Below, in pieces: positions 1 through 6,110 of a stretch of DNA of 7,838 nt. The stretch is from assembly GCA_021780625.1 (NCBI GenBank), contig JAJXYI010000339.1, positions 1 through 7,838 on the forward strand, in the 5' to 3' direction. The notes under the pieces were generated by a model that worked only from the letters and a program-made list of their open reading frames with translations, did no database searches and was not told where the DNA came from. A program made the translations under genes and the position numbers. The stretch is from a bacterium (GTDB lineage: Bacteria > Verrucomicrobiota > Verrucomicrobiae > Opitutales > Opitutaceae). Position 1 is the first letter of the stretch; each line of letters opens with the position of its first letter.

Positions 1-1874
1 GCAAACCCTGGCTTGCGCGGGCCAAGGTCATACCAATCCCCCAGGCCCTCCGACAGAATGTCGTTCTTCGCGCGGCTTTCGAGATAGGCGAAGTAGCGAG
101 CCATCTGTGGATAATAATCGCGGATCAGCGAGTCGTCCCCAGTAAACGCATACTGCTGCCATGGCACGATGATGAACGTCGAGCCCCACTCGGCTGCTGC
201 GCGGAAGGTGCCCTTGAAATGGGCATACTCGGGCGCCGTGGTCGGAATCAAACCGTCCGGCGTCTGCGAGTCGGCCATGTCGTTCATCACCTTGCCGAAG
301 ATGCGATCCATGTTGAAGTCGTACCTCAGCGACGGTCCGTTGAGATGGTCCTGCTCAAGCCAGCCCAGGCGCTCGCGGTGCGGGCAGTCGGTGAGGATCG
401 ACATCATGTTCGAGCTCTGCGCCCAACGCACCAGCGTAAGGATTCGGCCGAGCAGCGGATTCGACGCGGCGAACGTGCCGACCGGCGCCGCGCTCGAGTG
501 CACAATCACACCGTCAAGCGAATCGAGCTTCGGCAGTGCACCACCCGGTTTCGCCGGAATGAAAATCGCCTCCAGGTAACGGGCGCCGGAATAGAAGAAG
601 CGCGGCATCCAGGTCTCTTCGCCGTCCGTCGCCTTCGTGTACTGCCACCAGGCACTTCCCCGCGAGATTCCACCCATCGTGCTGCGATTGATGGTGCCGT
701 CGGGATTCGTGACTTCCGCAGGAATCAGCCGCACGCTGCTGCCCGCCGGCCCGCTCACGCGAATCCGCGGCATGTAAGAGGCGTTCTGCCCCAGATCATA
801 AACGGCCGTCCCATCAGGAAAGACCTTAACCGCGATCGGCTTTCGCACCTCGATTGCCCGCACCGGTTGATCCGAAACGCTATGTCCACGAAGCGTCTTG
901 CCAGGGAGCGACTGGCACACCGCCGCCTCCCAGCTGCTGTCGTCGAAACCGGGCTTGTCCCAACCCGCCTGGATCAACCGCGCATCCTCATCCTCGCCGC
1001 CATAGATACTGCAGAAGGTCACCGGACCGGGATGCGTCTTCCACGCCGTGTCCGTGGCCACCGTCTCGACATGCCCATCCGCATATTCGAGCCGCAGATT
1101 CAGGATCGCGCACAAGGGTCCAAATGAGCCGGTGAACTTGGTAAACCGCGCCTTGTCGCGCTTCACGACATTGTACATGCCGTTGCCGAGGAAAAGCCCG
1201 ACCGCGTTATCCCCGGCGTGCAGCAGGGAGGTGACATCGAGCGTGTTGTAGAGAGTCGTCTTGTTGTACTCGGTCCACCCGGGCGACAGCAGGGCGTCGC
1301 CCGCCTTCGCTCCGTTCAGGGTCAACTCGTACTGTCCCAGGCCGCAGACCTCCACCAGCGCGCGACGCAGGCCGGGTTTCACCATAAAATCATGCCGGAG
1401 CAGCAGCGTCTCGCTCGCTCCGGAGGACGTGATCCAGCATCCTTTCCAGTCCCGGACGGACAGGTATCCCATCGTCCAGGAAGCCGGCGCGCTCCAAGCG
1501 CTGGGCTGTCCGTCCTGGTCCCAGGAACGTGCTTTCCAAAAAACCTGTTGTGAGGTGGCAAGCGGCGTCCCCGCGTAACGAATGTCCGTGGTCGCGTCCG
1601 ATGCCACCCGACCGCTGTCCCAAAGGTCCCCGCGATCCTGTGCCAGTAGGGTCGGACTGGTAGCCACCAGGACTTGCCACGCGATTTGCCTATCCCCTCG
1701 GGCGGTGCCGGTGAGCTGCCAGGAGAGCTTCGGCCGCGCTTCGTCGATGCCGAGCGGATTCACGCTCGAGTCGCAGCGAAGGTCCGCGACGGACAGCTCG
1801 GCGCGAGCAAGGGGCGCAAGCGCAAGCGCGCCGGCGAAAAGGATCAGGTTGCGGCGAACGGCGGAGGCGGTCAT
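1..1874 (-). CDS. GH78 alpha-L-rhamnosidase, secreted (C-terminus beyond window)
   Basis: Probably hydrolyses terminal alpha-L-rhamnose from plant or algal glycans, outside the cytoplasm. I translated the whole stretch by hand: it is open without a stop for 624 codons and runs off the left edge. The start at 1874 gives a signal peptide (RR at 7-8, hydrophobic 10-22, cleavage motif ARA at 23-25). Family marks then follow in the usual order: NPLGIDEARPKLSWQL at 39-54 and WDSG at 85-88 (N-terminal beta domain), GNGMYN at 230-235 and FDDSSW at 310-315 (rhamnosidase N domain), YDLGQN at 359-364 and EETWMPRF at 419-426 (concanavalin-like domain), then the six-hairpin barrel with TDCPHRERLGW at 495-505 and GLGDWYDLG at 610-618. 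E501 aligns by eye with the family's general acid; the second catalytic Glu would lie outside the window. Family members are often about 900 residues, so roughly two thirds is visible. It is the last visible gene of the run, 13 nt after the sialidase-like gene. Confidence 0.93.
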   Translation of the reverse strand, partial: MTASAVRRNLILFAGALALAPLARAELSVADLRCDSSVNPLGIDEARPKLSWQLTGTARGDRQIAWQVLVATSPTLLAQDRGDLWDSGRVASDATTDIRYAGTPLATSQQVFWKARSWDQDGQPSAWSAPASWTMGYLSVRDWKGCWITSSGASETLLLRHDFMVKPGLRRALVEVCGLGQYELTLNGAKAGDALLSPGWTEYNKTTLYNTLDVTSLLHAGDNAVGLFLGNGMYNVVKRDKARFTKFTGSFGPLCAILNLRLEYADGHVETVATDTAWKTHPGPVTFCSIYGGEDEDARLIQAGWDKPGFDDSSWEAAVCQSLPGKTLRGHSVSDQPVRAIEVRKPIAVKVFPDGTAVYDLGQNASYMPRIRVSGPAGSSVRLIPAEVTNPDGTINRSTMGGISRGSAWWQYTKATDGEETWMPRFFYSGARYLEAIFIPAKPGGALPKLDSLDGVIVHSSAAPVGTFAASNPLLGRILTLVRWAQSSNMMSILTDCPHRERLGWLEQDHLNGPSLRYDFNMDRIFGKVMNDMADSQTPDGLIPTTAPEYAHFKGTFRAAAEWGSTFIIVPWQQYAFTGDDSLIRDYYPQMARYFAYLESRAKNDILSEGLGDWYDLGPRKPGF

Positions 1875-1887
1875 GGGAGCAGGTCGG
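1875..1887 (-). other. 13-nt junction with no Shine-Dalgarno
   Basis: This gap separates the sialidase-like stop (TGA, 1890-1888) from the rhamnosidase ATG (1874-1872). On the coding strand it reads CCGACCTGCTCCC: no GGAG-type purine tract, and C/T-rich next to the start. With no room for a promoter, translation of the rhamnosidase probably depends on ribosomes arriving from the upstream gene. That dependence is inferred. Confidence 0.6.
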
Positions 1888-2946
1888 TCAGAGTCGGGAG
1901 GGATCGAGGACCACGTATTTGATGCGCTTGCGGTCCCAGCTGTAGGTGATGCGCACAAGGCCGTCGGAGGTCTGGATGACCGCCGGATACGCGTAACCCG
2001 CGGGCATCGGCTTGCTCTCCAGCGTGAGCACGTGCTTCCAGTTCACTCCGTCGGTCGAGATCGCCACGTCGAGCGGCCAGCGGTTGCCCTTGCCGGGCGA
2101 CTCCGGACGCTGCGCGGTGTCGTTGTAAACAATCAGCTGGCGTCCGTCCGCAAGCGTGACCGCATCGGTGCCGGAATTGGGGTTGGGCAGAATGGTCGCG
2201 GACAGCGGACTCCAGGTGCGTCCCTCGTCCTTGGACCACGTCATCGCCACGACGCCCTGACGGGTCCGGCAAAGCGCCTCCAGCCGGCCGTCCTTGAAGA
2301 ACAGGATACTGGGTTGAATCGCATCGAAGTTCGGCCCCTTGGGCACATTGGCCGTGGCCACCCAGGTCTTCCCGCCGTCCGTCGAGCGTTCGAAATGGAC
2401 TCGCCAGCCCTTGGGTCCGCCCTCGCGACTCGAGGGGGACAACCAGGCGCCGTCAGCCAGGATCACGGGCTTGTTCTTGATGGGTCCGAGAATGCCGTCG
2501 GGCAGGCGCCGGGCCGCGCTCCAGGTGACACCACCGTCGGTCGACGTCTTCACCATGCCCCACCAGGCCGCAGGCTTGGGTCCGACCTTGTAGAAGAGGA
2601 AAAGAGGGCCGCCATGCGGCGCCTGGAACAGCACGGGATTCCAGGTCGGGTAACGCGTGCCGTCGGGCTGCACACCGTCGGCCGCCTTCTCCTGCGGCAG
2701 CCAGTGACCATCGACATTGCGCGCCACCCAGATGCAGACGTCGGGGGCGCGTTCCCGCGTGCCGCCAAACCACGCAGCGACCAGATGACCGGGCGAAACC
2801 TCGGCGATCGTCGAGGCATGGCAGGACGGATACGGAGCCTTGGTGAAAATGAATTCGGAGCGAACGATCGCGGACGAGGCGTCCGCGAAGCAGAGACCGG
2901 CGGTCACAAGGAGGACCGCGGCGAGACGGAGGCAGGTTGACTTCAT
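1888..2946 (-). CDS. Secreted sialidase-like (BNR/Asp-box) beta-propeller protein
   Basis: A 352-residue protein of the 'predicted neuraminidase' type (COG4692-like, BNR_2 propeller). The start at 2946 gives a signal peptide (KSTCLR, hydrophobic 8-20, cleavage motif ADA at 21-23); Cys19 follows Leu rather than Gly/Ala/Ser, so it is not a good lipobox. Asp boxes lie at 135-142 (STDGGVTW), 188-195 (STDGGKTW) and 238-245 (SKDEGRTW), with a degenerate one at 297-303. Also visible are the motif around PSCHAST (40-46), the AAWFGGTRE segment (57-65) and [18 protein letters not shown] near the end (320-337). The FRIP motif of classical GH33 sialidases is not recognisable; PSCHAST occupies the region where it would be expected. 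The reaction is therefore uncertain: sialidase, release of another ulosonic acid, or an unrelated hydrolase or lyase on a propeller scaffold. The start overlaps the symporter stop by 4 nt. An in-frame extension to 3297 exists, but it lies inside the symporter gene and looks non-coding. Confidence 0.88.
   Translation of the reverse strand: MKSTCLRLAAVLLVTAGLCFADASSAIVRSEFIFTKAPYPSCHASTIAEVSPGHLVAAWFGGTRERAPDVCIWVARNVDGHWLPQEKAADGVQPDGTRYPTWNPVLFQAPHGGPLFLFYKVGPKPAAWWGMVKTSTDGGVTWSAARRLPDGILGPIKNKPVILADGAWLSPSSREGGPKGWRVHFERSTDGGKTWVATANVPKGPNFDAIQPSILFFKDGRLEALCRTRQGVVAMTWSKDEGRTWSPLSATILPNPNSGTDAVTLADGRQLIVYNDTAQRPESPGKGNRWPLDVAISTDGVNWKHVLTLESKPMPAGYAYPAVIQTSDGLVRITYSWDRKRIKYVVLDPSRL
2943..2946 (-). 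other. ATGA stop/start overlap
   Basis: On the coding strand the four bases ATGA hold both the start of the sialidase-like gene (ATG) and the stop of the symporter gene (TGA). This arrangement classically supports termination-reinitiation coupling. The bases just upstream on the coding strand (TTCCGTTTCCTC) hold no Shine-Dalgarno sequence, which fits a coupled start. Confidence 0.85.
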
Positions 2947-4451
2947 GAGGAAACGGAAGCGGGTTTTTCCTGCGGTCGCATCCACAGGGCACAGAGGAAT
3001 CCGACGGCCAGGATCGTGGCGGTTCCAAAGACGATGATCAGGAACCCGTGGAACGGACTGCGCAGGTCGGCTGGCAGCGACGCAATCTGCGGTGAAAGGG
3101 TCATCCAGAGGATCATCAGGACTCCGCACAGGACGCCCGTGAACGCCGCGCGCCCGCCGACCCGGCGCGAGAGCATGCCGAGCAGGAACAGGCCGAGCAT
3201 GCCACCGCCGAACACGCCAGCCAGCATCCACCAGGTGTCGAGCGCACTCTTCACGTGCACCATCGCCAGCGCCATGAGCGTGCCAAGCACGCCCCACAAC
3301 ACCGTGGTGCGCCGCAACAGCCGCATCATCTGAGCGCCGCTGGCCTGCGGATTGACATAGCGCCGGTAGAAATCGTTGAGCAGGATCGTCGCCGAGGAAT
3401 TCAGACTCGTGGACACCGTGCTCATCGCCGCCGCGAAGATCGCGGCCACCAGCAGACCGCTGACCCCGGACGGAAGGACCGTCACGATGAACCAGGGGAA
3501 CACCGAATCCGAATGCGCCGCGCCGTGCAGTGAGGCGGGCAACTCGCCCGGATGCGTCGTGTAGTAGGCAAACAGGGCCGTTCCGATGAAGAAGAAGACG
3601 GCCGACAACGGCACGTAAAGGAGGCCTCCGATCCAGACGCTCTTGCGCGCCTCAGAGTCGGATTTCGCCGCGAGGTAGCGCTGCACGTAGTTCTGATCGA
3701 CGCCGAAATTCTGCAGGTTGATCACCAGGCCGTAGGCGAGCACCACCCAGAACGTCGGCTGCGAAAGGCCGGCGCCGAAACTCCCGAGGCTGAACTTGTG
3801 ATGTTCCGCGGCGATGCGGAAAAGCTGCGCCGGCCCTCCCGGCAGCATGCGCAGCATCAGCACCGCGCACAGCAGCGCGCCCGCCATCAGCACGACCGTC
3901 TGGATGGCATCGGTCCAGATCACCGCCACGATGCCGCCGACCAGTGTATAGACCGTCACGGATACGCCGGTGACGAGGATGATGGTGCGGATGTCCCAGC
4001 CCAAAAGCGCCGTGAGCGGCAGCGCCATGAGGTACATGACCGTGCCCACGCGGGCGATCTGGGTGAGCAGGTAACAGACTCCCGCATACACGCGCGCCCA
4101 GGCGCCGAAGCGCTTTTCCAGATGCTCATAGGCGGAGAGATGCCCCGCCTTCCGGTAGAACGGCAGGAACCAGCGCACGGCGATCCACGTAGCGAGGGGC
4201 AGGCCGAGGCTGAAGACAAAGGGATTCCAATTCGAGGCGAACGCCTTCCCGGGCAGAGCGAGGAAGCTGATGCTGCTCACGTAGGTGCCCAGGATCGACA
4301 GTCCCGTCAGCCAGCCCGGCAGGCTCCGGTCGGCCGCGGTGTAGCCCTCGACGGACCGGCTGCGTCGCCAGAAGCCCAGCCCGATCGCCATGGTGCCCGC
4401 GAAGTAGGTCGCGAGCACGACCCCGTCGAGCGTCGTGAAGTGCGTGGTCAT
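2943..4451 (-). CDS. SSS-family sodium/solute symporter (SLC5-like)
   Basis: A 502-residue inner-membrane carrier of the sodium:solute symporter family, probably importing a sugar, uronate or ulosonic acid released by the neighbouring enzymes with Na+. I count about 13 hydrophobic segments (roughly 8-27, 46-66, 77-97, 120-145, 155-176, 181-203, 233-250, 272-297, 318-342, 380-400, 406-427, 436-455, 468-490), the usual number. Family marks are the first-helix core around [16 protein letters not shown] (56-71), [16 protein letters not shown] (172-187) and [15 protein letters not shown] (340-354). The last holds the small and hydroxyl residues that form the Na2 site in characterised members. Substrate residues cannot be read from sequence. 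The start at 4451 gives a normal short N-terminus before helix 1; it lies 22 nt after the DUF5060 gene and lacks a Shine-Dalgarno. NanT/SiaT-like sialic-acid carriers belong to this family, but so do carriers for glucose, galactose and other small solutes. Confidence 0.93.
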   Translation of the reverse strand: MTTHFTTLDGVVLATYFAGTMAIGLGFWRRSRSVEGYTAADRSLPGWLTGLSILGTYVSSISFLALPGKAFASNWNPFVFSLGLPLATWIAVRWFLPFYRKAGHLSAYEHLEKRFGAWARVYAGVCYLLTQIARVGTVMYLMALPLTALLGWDIRTIILVTGVSVTVYTLVGGIVAVIWTDAIQTVVLMAGALLCAVLMLRMLPGGPAQLFRIAAEHHKFSLGSFGAGLSQPTFWVVLAYGLVINLQNFGVDQNYVQRYLAAKSDSEARKSVWIGGLLYVPLSAVFFFIGTALFAYYTTHPGELPASLHGAAHSDSVFPWFIVTVLPSGVSGLLVAAIFAAAMSTVSTSLNSSATILLNDFYRRYVNPQASGAQMMRLLRRTTVLWGVLGTLMALAMVHVKSALDTWWMLAGVFGGGMLGLFLLGMLSRRVGGRAAFTGVLCGVLMILWMTLSPQIASLPADLRSPFHGFLIIVFGTATILAVGFLCALWMRPQEKPASVSS

Positions 4452-4473
4452 GTCCGGAGAACGGCGACGCGCC
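4452..4473 (-). other. 22-nt junction with no clear Shine-Dalgarno
   Basis: This gap lies between the DUF5060 stop (TGA, 4476-4474) and the symporter ATG (4451-4449). The coding strand just before the ATG reads CCGTTCTCCGGAC. The only purine-containing piece, CCGGA, sits too close to the start to be a convincing ribosome site. It is the longest gap in the window and too short for a promoter plus leader. Confidence 0.55.
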
Positions 4474-6099
4474 TCAGTCTTCCGGCAGCTGGGTCTTTGA
4501 CACCTGTCCGTCGTCGCCGACTCGCTGGATGCGAATCGCCATCCAGGGCCTTCCGGGAAGTTCGATCGAGCGCCCCGAGGCGTCGACGAAACGGTATTGG
4601 TTTTCCCGCTTCACGACGAATTCCCCTGGCACGGGCGTTATCGTCATGTTCCAGGTGTCGATGACATCCGCCTTGAAGCGCATGCCGTCGGCGAGCCCGT
4701 TCTTGTAGAGGTCGAAGCGCCAGGTCTTGGGCGCGTCGTGACCGAAGTAGATCAGGTAGTACTCACCAGGCTGGCCGGCGACGTTCGTCTCCCACCACTT
4801 GTCGATGGGGTCGAGTCCATCGGCCGGACCGGCGTCGACGATCTTCTTGAGGAAGGCCAGGCGCGGCTCGCTCTTGCCGTGCAGGGTGCCGCCGAAGGAG
4901 GTCCAAGTGTCGGTGGCGTCGGTGTAGAAATAGTCTCCGTGTCCCACGTAGGTGCCCGCGACGGTGCCGCACCAGAAGCGATTGACCATCTGTTTCGCGG
5001 TGAGGTTGCCCCAGCGGTAACGGCTGTCGCCCTCGTAGCGGACCTCGTCAAAGACGACGGGCTTGCGCCAGACGTCCCGATAGAGCTCGGCCCTGCCCGG
5101 ATCCTCGACGGCCGAACCATTCTGGATAGAGGCGTGGGTGACCCAGGGCTTGGAGTTGTCGTATAGAAGCGACCCGTTGTGGATCGAGCGGAGGTGATTG
5201 TAGGGATCGGTCGCCTGGACCAGCTGGAAATAATGGTCCCAGTCGGCCATGGTCTTGGTGCGCACGAAGTCGAACTCGTTCGACATTGACCACCACACGT
5301 TGCGGAAGGCGGCAAAGCGCGCCACCACGTAGCGCAGGTACCGGTCGTCGGCCGCGCGTCCCATCGAATCGAAACCGTACGGCTTGTCGTAGGGGTCGAA
5401 GAGGATGATGTCGGCCTGGATCCCCAGATCGCGCAGCTGGCGGATGCGCATCTCGTAGTGCCGGAAGAAATCGACGTTGAAGCGCGTGAAGTCCCAGTTG
5501 TGCGGCGGCGTGCCCACGAAGGGCCAGCGCGGAGGCGGGAACTTCTTCCGGAAGTATTCCCGCTGCGGAAAGACGAGCATGCGGACCTTGTTGAAGGGCG
5601 ACGCGGCGAGCGTCTTCAAGGTGAGTTCCTGCCAAGCCTCGGGTGTGTCGAGCCAGTTGTAGATGGTCGTGCCCAGCTCGTTGTAGGGCGTGCCATCCGC
5701 GTAGGCGAAGTGGTAGGTGTCGTGCACGCGGACCGGGCCATGGTTGCCCTTCGACGGCGGGGTCACCGTGAAGGTGCCCGTCTTTCCGGTGAGCTCCCAG
5801 CGGTTGCTATAAGTCTCGTAGTGCCAGACGCCCGTCGCCTCCGGCATGAAGCGCACGCGGTAGATGCCATCGCCGTCGTAGAAGCCGTCCACCTTGTGCG
5901 TGTGGGTGCCGTCGGTGAACACCGCGGAGAAACGGACGTCGACAAACGGATTGCCGTCCTTGGGGCCGTGAAGGGTCACCTCAAAGACGCCCCATTTCTC
6001 GGCCGTGGCGGGCGCCTGAGGGGCGGATGCGCGGAGCGAGACTGAGCCGAGCAGGACGAGGACGAAGGCGAACCAGAGGCGGGGGTTGAGGAGTCGCAT
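4474..6099 (-). CDS. Secreted DUF5060/DUF5605 putative glycoside hydrolase
   Basis: A 541-residue secreted protein with a probable three-part layout. The signal peptide spans 1-26 (Arg/Asn head, hydrophobic 8-22, cleavage motif ASA at 24-26). A DUF5060-type beta-sandwich follows at about 34-115 ([11 protein letters not shown] at 36-46, [13 protein letters not shown] at 72-84, GVWHYET at 90-96). A (beta/alpha)8-type catalytic domain covers about 125-425, then a DUF5605-like beta domain from about 430 to 527 (YYLIYFG at 447-453, DTWNMTI at 481-487). Candidate catalytic residues are E275 in [10 protein letters not shown] (acid/base, typical Asn-Glu) and E352 in [11 protein letters not shown] (nucleophile). 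This matches retaining clan-A-like and DUF4038/GH140-like enzymes, some of which cleave apiosyl linkages in pectin. The substrate here is unknown. The start at 6099 was chosen because it produces the signal peptide; the open frame to 6327 overlaps the DUF6298 gene and is Arg/Pro/Ala-rich shadow. It follows DUF6298 by 11 nt. Confidence 0.88.
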   Translation of the reverse strand: MRLLNPRLWFAFVLVLLGSVSLRASAPQAPATAEKWGVFEVTLHGPKDGNPFVDVRFSAVFTDGTHTHKVDGFYDGDGIYRVRFMPEATGVWHYETYSNRWELTGKTGTFTVTPPSKGNHGPVRVHDTYHFAYADGTPYNELGTTIYNWLDTPEAWQELTLKTLAASPFNKVRMLVFPQREYFRKKFPPPRWPFVGTPPHNWDFTRFNVDFFRHYEMRIRQLRDLGIQADIILFDPYDKPYGFDSMGRAADDRYLRYVVARFAAFRNVWWSMSNEFDFVRTKTMADWDHYFQLVQATDPYNHLRSIHNGSLLYDNSKPWVTHASIQNGSAVEDPGRAELYRDVWRKPVVFDEVRYEGDSRYRWGNLTAKQMVNRFWCGTVAGTYVGHGDYFYTDATDTWTSFGGTLHGKSEPRLAFLKKIVDAGPADGLDPIDKWWETNVAGQPGEYYLIYFGHDAPKTWRFDLYKNGLADGMRFKADVIDTWNMTITPVPGEFVVKRENQYRFVDASGRSIELPGRPWMAIRIQRVGDDGQVSKTQLPED

Positions 6100-6110
6100 G
6101 GGCGGCGGGG
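6100..6110 (-). other. 11-nt junction with no Shine-Dalgarno
   Basis: This gap lies between the DUF6298 stop (TGA, 6113-6111) and the DUF5060 ATG (6099-6097). On the coding strand it is CCCCGCCGCCC, 9 of 11 bases C with no purine run. Like the other junctions it favours coupled translation over independent ribosome loading. Confidence 0.6.

Noticed and set aside
219..1127. Plus-strand open frame of 302 codons
   Set aside because: It lies opposite the GH78 gene, whose family motifs are continuous through this stretch; the translation is Arg-rich and low in recognisable structure.
1..1874. Suspected frameshifted or decayed rhamnosidase, because only short closed frames occur here
   Set aside because: Full hand translation shows one uninterrupted frame with all motifs in order; it merely lacks a stop because the gene leaves the window.
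1582..2940. Long plus-strand open frame of 452 codons opposite the sialidase-like gene and the start of the rhamnosidase
   Set aside because: Its translation is rich in Arg, Gly, Pro and His with no domain pattern, and it lies antisense to two well-supported genes. It is a typical GC-rich shadow frame.
2947..3297. In-frame N-terminal extension of the sialidase-like gene
   Set aside because: It lies within the symporter coding region, reads as Arg/Pro/His-rich nonsense, and would bury a good signal peptide that starts at 2946.
3552..4664. Plus-strand open frame of 370 codons
   Set aside because: It is antisense to the symporter and to the end of the DUF5060 gene; His/Arg/Glu-rich shadow composition.
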